A stretch of 5,012 nucleotides of DNA from assembly GCA_014190175.1 (NCBI GenBank), contig BJFZ01000085.1, forward strand, positions 1-5,012, written 5' to 3'. The position numbers were made by a program, and so were the translations under genes. The notes beneath the pieces are model-generated. The model made no database searches, was not told where the DNA came from, and was given only the letters and a program-made list of their open reading frames with translations. Below, piece after piece: positions 1-5,012 of the stretch. Numbering within the stretch: position 1 is the first letter of the stretch; each line of letters opens with the position of its first letter. The stretch comes from Actinomycetes bacterium. GTDB taxonomy: Bacteria; Actinomycetota; Actinomycetes; Nanopelagicales; Nanopelagicaceae.

Positions 1-33
1 AATAGCACAAACTGGGTCTAAGACTCGCGACAT
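1..33 (-). CDS. Possible start of a further operon gene (runs off left edge)
   Basis: An ATG at 31-33 opens a frame (MSRVLDPVCAI) that has no stop before the window ends. It begins 19 bases after the dehydratase stop, on the same strand. The stretch between (34-52) shows no Shine-Dalgarno and no convincing terminator hairpin, so transcription may well continue. Eleven codons are too few to recognise a family or prove coding. A second frame on this strand is also open to the edge but has no good start. In this type of operon the next gene could be a lactonase, an aldolase or a dehydrogenase, but nothing here shows which. Confidence 0.25.
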   Translation of the reverse strand, partial: MSRVLDPVCAI

Positions 34-52
34 TACTAAATGGTCTACTGAT

Positions 53-1162
53 CTAACCAACAATTGTGCATTTTGCGAGTGCATCCTCGTTAATCTCAAC
101 ACCGAGACCAGGTGATGTTGGCAAGATTATTTTGCCCTGATCAAACTTAAACAAATAATCGCTATGTAAAATCCGCTGCAGGGGTGAGTACATCTCTTCT
201 GGCGTTAGAGGGGGAAAAATAAGAGCAACCTCCATCATCCGACAACTTGGAATAGTTGCAGCAACTTGTAAAGATGCCGCTAAATCTGGGCCGTTGGTGC
301 CATGTAGAATGCAGTCAATATTGAAAGCCTGTGCCAGCGCTCCAACCAACCGAGTTGGCCAGATGCCTCCAGCAATACAAACATCAGGCTGAATGATGTC
401 AACTGCTCTAGTGGAGATATATTCGAGAAATATTGATAAGTCAGATGTCCACTCACCACCGGTGATAGGTAAATCGACCTCCTTTGTCAGCCGCCGATAG
501 GACTCTAGATCGTCTTGTGCAAATGGCTCCTCCAACCAAGTTACATCTAATTCTTGGAATCTCATGGCAACATCATGTGCTTCTTTATAAGTCCAAACCC
601 ATCCGGGGTAATGAGCAGTACGGTCAATCATCAACTCTATTTTGTCGCGACCACCAACTGATTCGCGAATTTTTCTTACTACTTCGATGTCATCTAATGG
701 ATTTTGCCGCCAGCTACGGAACTTAAACTTTTGATGCCCCATTGAGTAATAGAGGGCAATTTGCTCTGCCTGTTGATCGGGTGACAGGTGCGACTGATCA
801 TCTTTACCTGGCCACACGCAAGTAAGGTAATAATCCATCGATTCTTTTGTTGAGCCTAGAAGATTGCGAACGGGCACTCCCGCTACTTTGCCAGAGATAT
901 CCCACAATGCATTTTCTAAACTAGCAGATCCTTTAAGAAGGCCCGCATCAAGAATTTCAACAATGTTTCGAGGATCTTTACCAATTAAAGCTGGTCCTAT
1001 TTCTTTGATGAGCGCTTCATTGTTAACATCACAAAATCCATACCCAGTAACTCCTTCGTCAGTAAATATCTGGGTGATGCGAATGCGTGTGTAACGATAA
1101 TCAGCCAAATGGGATGGTTCCATCTCATAGATGGCACTTTTGATCTCAGTAATTTTCATCAT
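53..1162 (-). CDS. Mandelate racemase/muconate lactonizing enzyme family protein, putative acid-sugar dehydratase
   Basis: This enolase-superfamily enzyme (369 residues) probably dehydrates a sugar acid to a 2-keto-3-deoxy acid in the cytoplasm. An N-terminal capping domain (about 1-120, including LENALWDISGKVAGVPVRNLLG-like sequence at 82-103) is followed by the TIM barrel. Active-site groups are Lys145-x-Lys147 on strand 2, metal ligands Asp180 (ELMID), Glu211 (WLEEP) and Glu237 (GGEW), the Asp260-His287 dyad (QPD and ILHG) and a likely Glu311. The spacings Glu211-Glu237-Asp260-His287 equal those of mandelate racemase (221-247-270-297), placing it in the MR subgroup. Racemase activity is possible, but next to a mutarotase, an oxidoreductase and a sugar importer a dehydratase is more likely. 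L-fuconate, L-rhamnonate or a related aldonate are candidate substrates. The start is ATGATG at 1157-1162, the first ATG overlapping the previous stop as TAATG, after a weak AAGAAAAG ribosome-binding stretch. The stop is TAG. Confidence 0.92.
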   Translation of the reverse strand: MMKITEIKSAIYEMEPSHLADYRYTRIRITQIFTDEGVTGYGFCDVNNEALIKEIGPALIGKDPRNIVEILDAGLLKGSASLENALWDISGKVAGVPVRNLLGSTKESMDYYLTCVWPGKDDQSHLSPDQQAEQIALYYSMGHQKFKFRSWRQNPLDDIEVVRKIRESVGGRDKIELMIDRTAHYPGWVWTYKEAHDVAMRFQELDVTWLEEPFAQDDLESYRRLTKEVDLPITGGEWTSDLSIFLEYISTRAVDIIQPDVCIAGGIWPTRLVGALAQAFNIDCILHGTNGPDLAASLQVAATIPSCRMMEVALIFPPLTPEEMYSPLQRILHSDYLFKFDQGKIILPTSPGLGVEINEDALAKCTIVG

Positions 1163-2223
1163 TACTTTTCTTGAGCGACGGCAATTTTCCCGAGTGTTGC
1201 ACTTTGGTAAGCAAGTTCTAAGGCTTCCACTGTCAATGCACCAAGCTCACCGGGCGCTCGATTAGCTTGCAGATTACCTAGCGCGACATCAACTAACGCG
1301 TTCGCAGCGGCGAAATTATCTACTGCTCCAGCGCTAGGAGCCAGTTTCAAATTTATCTCTGTTCCATCGACATACCAAAAATACACACACTCACGATGGA
1401 GATCAATTAAGAATTGTCCTTGATCTCCAATGGCTCTTACCTGTAATTCGTCCTTGTTCTGCCATGCGCCCATGTGGCTAGATCCACCCGAGAGTGTGCC
1501 GATGGCGCCATTAGAAAACTTATAGGAAATTGCGTCATGGAGTTCTACAGGCGCATTCAGTGGCGAACTCATAAATGCAAAAGCTTCAGAGACTCGTTGC
1601 GGTTGAAGCCGAAAAGCTAATCCAAGAGCATGTGACAACTGAGCCTGTCCATAGCCTCCTCCAGAATTAACTGGATTCGTCCATGTATTTTGCTCCGGAA
1701 TTTGCTCGGTAGAAGCCCCTGGATAAGGGCCGAGGTTGGCCAATAATTCACGGGTTTGTGTGGACATTTGAATACTCATTTGTTCGAGTTCGCCGATGCC
1801 CTTACGTTGGAGCTGTTCATAGGCTTGCTGAACCATTGGCATGTAATTCCAGCTATACCCTATAAGAAGTTCTCGGTCCACTTGATTTGCGATTTGTACT
1901 AGATCCCAACTCTGTACCGAGGAGATTGTCATTGGTTTTTCGCATAATACATGTGCGCCTGATCGCAAGGCTGCAGATGCATGCTCATGATGAAGGTTGG
2001 GCGGTGAAGCGACGATGATTACATCCAACTCTTGGTTAACTACATCTAAATAATCCTCAGAAGCAATACTTACATCAAATTCCTCTTTCAGTTTGCTAAG
2101 TAAATGATCCCCTTTTCTGCAAATTGCGACTAATTCAACTTCATTTCGTTTTTTAAGTGTGGGTAAATGTGCAACTGTCGCCCAAGAGCCAGCACCTATA
2201 ACACCTGCTCGAATCTTCCTCAT
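1162..2223 (-). CDS. Gfo/Idh/MocA-family NAD(P)-dependent oxidoreductase, putative sugar dehydrogenase
   Basis: This 353-residue cytoplasmic enzyme has an N-terminal Rossmann domain: GVIGAGSWA (7-15) binds the dinucleotide, VASPPNLHHEHASAAL (71-86) forms the cofactor-side helix, and Glu95-Lys96-Pro97 in VLCEKPM carries the conserved catalytic Lys. A C-terminal alpha/beta substrate domain follows (about 120-345), with GGGYGQAQLSHALGLAF (188-204) holding the conserved His198. The Asp normally four residues before that His in the Lys-Asp-His triad is Ala194 here. The length is typical and the frame is intact. In this operon the most likely role is NAD(P)-linked oxidation of the imported sugar at C1 to a lactone, feeding the downstream dehydratase. 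Oxidation at another carbon, or of a sugar acid, is also possible because the family is broad. The ATG at 2221-2223 overlaps the mutarotase stop, and the TAA shares one base with the dehydratase ATG. The fold is certain; the substrate is inferred. Confidence 0.93.
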   Translation of the reverse strand: MRKIRAGVIGAGSWATVAHLPTLKKRNEVELVAICRKGDHLLSKLKEEFDVSIASEDYLDVVNQELDVIIVASPPNLHHEHASAALRSGAHVLCEKPMTISSVQSWDLVQIANQVDRELLIGYSWNYMPMVQQAYEQLQRKGIGELEQMSIQMSTQTRELLANLGPYPGASTEQIPEQNTWTNPVNSGGGYGQAQLSHALGLAFRLQPQRVSEAFAFMSSPLNAPVELHDAISYKFSNGAIGTLSGGSSHMGAWQNKDELQVRAIGDQGQFLIDLHRECVYFWYVDGTEINLKLAPSAGAVDNFAAANALVDVALGNLQANRAPGELGALTVEALELAYQSATLGKIAVAQEK

Positions 2224-2552
2224 TCTATTGAATTCTTCATTTTAAGATGCCAAACCTCGGGGACATTTATCAAGCCTCCGTTTTCACCATCAGCATTCTT
2301 AATGACATGTACAAAGGATGCATTCCACCTATGCTCAACATCGAAAGTAGCCATTTTTTTTAAAACCGTCTCTACATCTGGTTCGCATTCTGCATAGCCC
2401 ACAGCGAGCTCTCCCAACCTAAATAGTGAGTAATTTCTAAAGCCAGCAGCTGCAACAGCTGCCTCCATTTCTGGCCAAATATCATCGTGTCTTTGGTCGT
2501 ACTCTGCTCCAGTATCTTTAATCAAATGAATAAGAAAACATAGTCTTTCCAT
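2220..2552 (-). CDS. rhaM: L-rhamnose mutarotase (RhaM/YiiL family)
   Basis: This small cytoplasmic enzyme would interconvert alpha and beta anomers of L-rhamnose or a related sugar (L-fucose is possible), so that the next enzyme receives the anomer it uses. Starting at the ATG at 2550-2552 gives 110 residues, close to the 104 of E. coli RhaM. With this start the key positions fall on E. coli numbering without gaps: Tyr18 and catalytic His22 in EYDQRHDDIWPEME, Tyr41 in FRNYSLF, and Trp76 in EHRWN. An adjacent TTG (2553-2555) could add one Met but would shift this register. E. coli has a second Trp at 77; here it is Asn. The gene starts three bases after the permease stop, and its TGA overlaps the oxidoreductase ATG as ATGA. 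No strong Shine-Dalgarno is seen, so coupling to the permease is likely. The family call is strong. The gene symbol denotes the family, not a proven substrate. Confidence 0.9.
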   Translation of the reverse strand: MERLCFLIHLIKDTGAEYDQRHDDIWPEMEAAVAAAGFRNYSLFRLGELAVGYAECEPDVETVLKKMATFDVEHRWNASFVHVIKNADGENGGLINVPEVWHLKMKNSIE

Positions 2553-2555
2553 CAA

Positions 2556-3557
2556 CTAAGTTCTATCGCGAGATGCGTTATGAAGTTCTCCCCAGATGAT
2601 TGCGCCCATAAGGACGCAACCTTTCACAGGCAGTTGCCAATAAGAAGGTACTCCGATTAAGACTAATCCATTAGCTAAAATCGCAAGAACAACTATCGCT
2701 AAGAAAGTTCCAAAGAGTCTTCCTTTGCCACCACTAAGACTTGTTCCCCCAAGTATTACAGCGGTTATCATGTCAAGCTCTGCTCCGATATTTGCGCTTG
2801 GCTCAGCTTGGCCGGTACGAGTTACCGTGATAAATCCGGCTAATGCGGCGGTGGTACCAGAGAATGTGTAAAAAATCAGAGTCCATCGATTCACAAGAAT
2901 TCCAGCTAATCGAGCGGCTCTCGAGTTTGATCCAATAGCGTAAACATATCTCCCAAAGTGTGTTCGAGGCATTATAAATCCCACACTTAAAAACAAAATA
3001 ACAAAGACCAAAACTGTCAGAGGGATACCGAACAAGGAATCAGTACCAATAGATAAAAAAGCAGGATTTGAAATAACCTCAGCATTTCCGCCACTGATGA
3101 TATATGCCAAGCCTCTAACAATGGAAAGCATCGCTAGAGTTGCTATTAAAGGGTTAATTCGGAGATAACCGATAACAAAGCCATTAAGCAACCCAATAAT
3201 GCATCCAAGAATAAGGGCTAACATTGCGCCAATCACTGTCGACTGTCCTTGATTGACTAGAAATGCCGCCAACATTCCAGAAGCTGCCATCACTGAACCA
3301 ACTGAAAGGTCAAAACCACCAGAAATAATTACAATTGTTGCGCCGACAGACCCGATACCAATTATGACCATTGCCCGACCAATATTGGAAAAATTAGTCG
3401 CGTTCAAAAAATATGGAGATACATTCGAAAAGATTATTAGCTCTATAATTAAGGCAACTAAAAGACCGAGGCCCGTTGGACCTAAAAATTTCTTAATCGT
3501 CCTCGTACCATCACTTGTTCTACCGAATTTTTTCACTATTGAGAAATTTGTCTTCAC
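2556..3557 (-). CDS. Sugar ABC transporter permease, RbsC/FrcC-like
   Basis: This is an integral membrane channel subunit of the CUT2 type (BPD_transp_2 family), 333 residues, the usual length. After a basic cytoplasmic N-terminus of about 25 residues, hydrophobic segments lie at about 29-47, 62-78, 85-101, 107-130, 137-155, 177-196, 225-247, 263-275, 283-302 and 309-323. Family hallmarks are ISGGFDLSVGSV (78-89), FGRYVYAIGSNSRAARLAGI (201-220, the cytoplasmic loop thought to contact the ATPase) and AVILGGTSLSGGKGRLFGT (266-284). Only one permease gene is present, so the channel is probably a homodimer paired with two copies of the single-domain ATPase. The start is GTG at 3555-3557 with a good GAGG ribosome-binding site seven bases upstream, inside the end of the ATPase gene. 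The stop is TAG, three bases before the mutarotase ATG. The family call is secure, but the specificity is unknown. Confidence 0.95.
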   Translation of the reverse strand: MKTNFSIVKKFGRTSDGTRTIKKFLGPTGLGLLVALIIELIIFSNVSPYFLNATNFSNIGRAMVIIGIGSVGATIVIISGGFDLSVGSVMAASGMLAAFLVNQGQSTVIGAMLALILGCIIGLLNGFVIGYLRINPLIATLAMLSIVRGLAYIISGGNAEVISNPAFLSIGTDSLFGIPLTVLVFVILFLSVGFIMPRTHFGRYVYAIGSNSRAARLAGILVNRWTLIFYTFSGTTAALAGFITVTRTGQAEPSANIGAELDMITAVILGGTSLSGGKGRLFGTFLAIVVLAILANGLVLIGVPSYWQLPVKGCVLMGAIIWGELHNASRDRT

Positions 3558-4312
3558 AATATTTCCTCACCGCTCAAAGCCCTTTGCATAATTGACATTA
3601 AATCAGAAATCTTAGAATCTGCAGGCCTAATTTCAGCTCTAATCTGTCCCTCTCTCATCGCAATTATGCGATCACATACTGCTATCAAATCTGTAAATCT
3701 GTGGCTAATAAAGATTACTGATATACCTTTTTTTTTCAAGTTTTTAACTAGCTTCAACAAGAGGTGAATTTTTGTATTTGATAGTGCTGCTGTTGGTTCA
3801 TCCATAAGCAAGAGTTTTGGAGAAAACTGAAGAGCCCTTGCTACCGAAACAAGTTGCCTCTGTCCACCCGACATTGAACCCACCAGTTGATCAGGGGCGA
3901 TATCGGCTCCTAGTTCTGCCAGAGCAGCTCTAGCCTCTTGCATCATGCCATTGCGATCCAGCCACCGACCAATGCCAATTTTTCTTGAAGTTTCTCTACC
4001 GAGGAAAATATTAGAAGCCGCATCAAGGTCATTGCATAAGGCAAGATCTTGATAAATAATTTCTATTCCAGCCGCACGGGCATCTTGTGGATTTCTAAAT
4101 GTCACCGGAGCGCCATTAAAAAAGATTTCTCCGCCTGAGGGTGCATATACTCCAGCAAGAATTTTAACAAGTGTGGATTTACCTGCCCCGTTGTCCCCAA
4201 TCAATCCTAAGGATTCATTGGGGTCAACGTGGAAGTCGATTGAATTTAAGACGCTAACACTCCCAAAATTTTTTGAGAGGTTAGCGGTCCTAAGTATTGG
4301 ATTTTCTGTCAC
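3554..4312 (-). CDS. Sugar ABC transporter ATP-binding protein, single nucleotide-binding domain
   Basis: This cytoplasmic ATPase would power the sugar importer. It is 252 residues long with one complete ABC domain: Walker A GDNGAGKST (39-47), Q-loop Gln88, signature MSGGQR (147-152), Walker B LLLMDEP (167-173) with catalytic Glu172, a D-loop just after it, and switch His204. The protein ends about 45 residues after the switch His. Most CUT2 ATPases (RbsA, XylG, MglA) carry two tandem ABC domains in about 500 residues. This one has a single domain, as in FrcA of the rhizobial fructose importer, so it probably works as a homodimer. The start is GTG at 4310-4312, overlapping the upstream stop as GTGA. 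No clear Shine-Dalgarno precedes it, so translational coupling is likely. The stop overlaps the permease start in the same way. A run of nine A residues (coding strand) encodes Lys193-195. The substrate is not determined. Confidence 0.95.
   Translation of the reverse strand: MTENPILRTANLSKNFGSVSVLNSIDFHVDPNESLGLIGDNGAGKSTLVKILAGVYAPSGGEIFFNGAPVTFRNPQDARAAGIEIIYQDLALCNDLDAASNIFLGRETSRKIGIGRWLDRNGMMQEARAALAELGADIAPDQLVGSMSGGQRQLVSVARALQFSPKLLLMDEPTAALSNTKIHLLLKLVKNLKKKGISVIFISHRFTDLIAVCDRIIAMREGQIRAEIRPADSKISDLMSIMQRALSGEEIL
3565..3568 (-). promoter_or_regulatory. Ribosome-binding site for the permease GTG start
   Basis: The coding strand reads GTGAGGAAATATT followed by GTG. The GAGG core sits seven bases before the start, good Shine-Dalgarno spacing. 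It lies inside the last codons of the ATPase gene (Gly-Glu-Glu-Ile-Leu-stop). It supports GTG at 3557 as the real permease start, and it is the clearest ribosome-binding site among the junctions in this window. Confidence 0.7.
3728..3736 (-). other. Nine-A homopolymer inside the ATPase gene
   Basis: On the coding strand nine A residues followed by GG encode Lys193-Lys194-Lys195-Gly in the region between Walker B and the switch His of the ATPase. The annotated frame reads straight through it and keeps all downstream ABC motifs, so no frameshift is needed. Such runs can cause polymerase or ribosome slippage and are common sites of sequencing indels. The intact frame argues against an error here. 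Confidence 0.5.
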
Positions 4313-5012
4313 TTATAATAAGTACCAATTGTTTCATGATCTAAGAATATGTGCTCCATATGTATCTCATTTGGAACAGCCTTCCCAGCCATTACATCTA
4401 GAGCAACGCTGACTAAGTAGTCACCATATTTCTCAGGAAAATAAGCCACGCAGCCTAAGTACCTGTTTTCTGCTGCAGGAGCAAGCTTCACGTTTGCGAT
4501 ACCGACGGTATCGCATCCTTGACCAATAGCCATTCCGTCTCTTTTGGAGGCGACAAATGCTTTAGCCATACCGCTTGCTCGTTCATCGTCTATGGTGACT
4601 GAGAGAATATGTGTAGCTTCTGGGTGCGCGGTCAGCCAATCTGTTGTTACGGTGATGGCTTGGTCTGCAGTTCCAGCAGCCAAACGCATACGGTTTATTC
4701 GATCAGAAGGCAACGCACCGCATACCTCTTGTATCCCATCAGCAAAGCCAGTTAATCGGAAATCTGCAGCTTCGCCCTCTTCCAGATTCTCGCCCATAAA
4801 TACCCAAACATCCTTACAGCCCCACTCTGCCTTTGCATATTCTCCTGCTGCTTTTCCTCCGACTACTCCGGAGGAATAGTTATTAGCGCCGAAGAAAATT
4901 GCATTTGGATGCGAAACATCAATGGAGACTGCTGGAATCTTGGCTTTGTCAAAAATAGCCATAATCGCTGTAGCTACAGAACCTTGCCAATTTCCAGCAA
5001 TTACAAAATCAG
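4309..5012 (-). CDS. Sugar ABC transporter substrate-binding protein, C-terminal part (5' end outside window)
   Basis: This is the solute-binding protein of a CUT2-type (ribose/fructose/xylose-like) importer. It would capture sugar outside the membrane and deliver it to the permease encoded just downstream. The reading frame stays open to the right edge. An internal ATG at 4962 is not the start, because 16 further in-frame codons (DFVIAGNWQGSVATAI) precede it. About 233 residues are visible, so roughly the first third and the signal peptide are missing. The visible part looks like a type I periplasmic-binding fold (Peripla_BP_4 style). It has an 'AIFDKAKIPAVSID' strand, 'GKAAGEYAKAEWG', a 'FADGIQEV' segment, an 'HILSVTIDDERASGMAKAF' segment matching the usual 'nD..A.G...A' region, and a C-terminal 'LDVMAGKAVPNEI' followed by the final strand. 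The TGA stop overlaps the GTG start of the ATPase by four bases. The family call is firm, but the ligand cannot be read from the sequence. Confidence 0.9.
   Translation of the reverse strand, partial: DFVIAGNWQGSVATAIMAIFDKAKIPAVSIDVSHPNAIFFGANNYSSGVVGGKAAGEYAKAEWGCKDVWVFMGENLEEGEAADFRLTGFADGIQEVCGALPSDRINRMRLAAGTADQAITVTTDWLTAHPEATHILSVTIDDERASGMAKAFVASKRDGMAIGQGCDTVGIANVKLAPAAENRYLGCVAYFPEKYGDYLVSVALDVMAGKAVPNEIHMEHIFLDHETIGTYYK

Noticed and set aside
16..30. Short inverted repeats (GTCT-A-AGAC at 16-24 and the TCGCGA palindrome at 25-30) as a terminator or operator
   Set aside because: The stems are only three to four pairs, the loops are too tight and no T-run follows in the direction of transcription.
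484..726. Plus-strand open frame of 80 codons
   Set aside because: It lies wholly opposite the dehydratase gene, whose catalytic motifs are intact across this region. Its translation shows no recognisable domain.
864..1094. Plus-strand open frame of 76 codons
   Set aside because: It is antisense to the N-terminal domain of the dehydratase, with no ribosome-binding site or family features.
2167..2397. Plus-strand open frame spanning the oxidoreductase/mutarotase junction
   Set aside because: It is antisense to two well-supported genes, including the mutarotase region with conserved Trp76. It is an accidental open frame.
2556..3557. Lower G+C in parts of the permease gene as a sign of horizontal transfer
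   Set aside because: Sampled lines range from about a third to a half G+C within the same gene. Neighbouring genes vary similarly, so no boundary is supported.
3253..3591. Plus-strand open frame of 112 codons
   Set aside because: It is antisense to the N-terminal half of the permease. Its Pro/Ile/Thr-rich translation is what the reverse of a membrane protein gives.
4173..4412. Plus-strand open frame across the ATPase start
   Set aside because: It is opposite the Walker A region and the end of the binding protein, and has no coding signature.
4544..4879. Plus-strand open frame of 111 codons
   Set aside because: It is antisense to the binding protein and rich in Ser/Ala/Pro, typical of a shadow frame.
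4309..4962. Binding protein taken as a complete 217-residue gene starting at 4962
   Set aside because: The frame stays open upstream to the window edge and the added residues fit the fold. Such proteins are normally over 300 residues with a signal peptide, so this ATG is internal.

Overview
The window is a piece of bacterial DNA of moderate G+C (sampled lines mostly 35-50%). It is filled by one tightly packed gene set, all on the minus strand, so transcription runs from the right edge (5012) to the left edge (1). No RNA gene, CRISPR array, insertion sequence or phage gene is visible. No intergenic gap exceeds about 52 bases. The taxon cannot be fixed from this sequence. The gene content and base composition would suit a free-living heterotroph, for example a low-G+C planktonic actinobacterium, but that is only a guess.

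In order of transcription the genes are: the C-terminal part of a sugar-binding periplasmic-type protein (4309 to beyond 5012), a single-domain sugar ABC ATPase (3554-4312), an RbsC-type sugar permease (2556-3557), a RhaM-type L-rhamnose mutarotase (2220-2552), a Gfo/Idh/MocA-family NAD(P)-dependent oxidoreductase (1162-2223), and an enolase-superfamily (mandelate racemase subgroup) acid-sugar dehydratase (53-1162). A further reading frame may begin at 33 and run off the left edge. Junctions are GTGA, GTGA, a 3-base gap, ATGA and TAATG, which is the pattern of a translationally coupled operon. The promoter and any regulator must lie beyond the right edge.

Together the genes suggest uptake and non-phosphorylative oxidation of a sugar, probably a 6-deoxyhexose such as L-rhamnose or L-fucose, or a related sugar. 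The CUT2-type ABC transporter imports the free sugar and the mutarotase interconverts its anomers. The oxidoreductase probably oxidises C1 to the lactone, and the dehydratase converts the aldonate to a 2-keto-3-deoxy sugar acid. A lactonase and the enzymes that process the keto-deoxy acid are not in the window, nor is any kinase or isomerase. The substrate is inferred from families and context and is not proven. Points worth a second look are the single-NBD ATPase, a missing Asp in the usual catalytic triad of the oxidoreductase, Asn in place of the second substrate-site Trp in the mutarotase, and a dehydratase that keeps both general-base groups.
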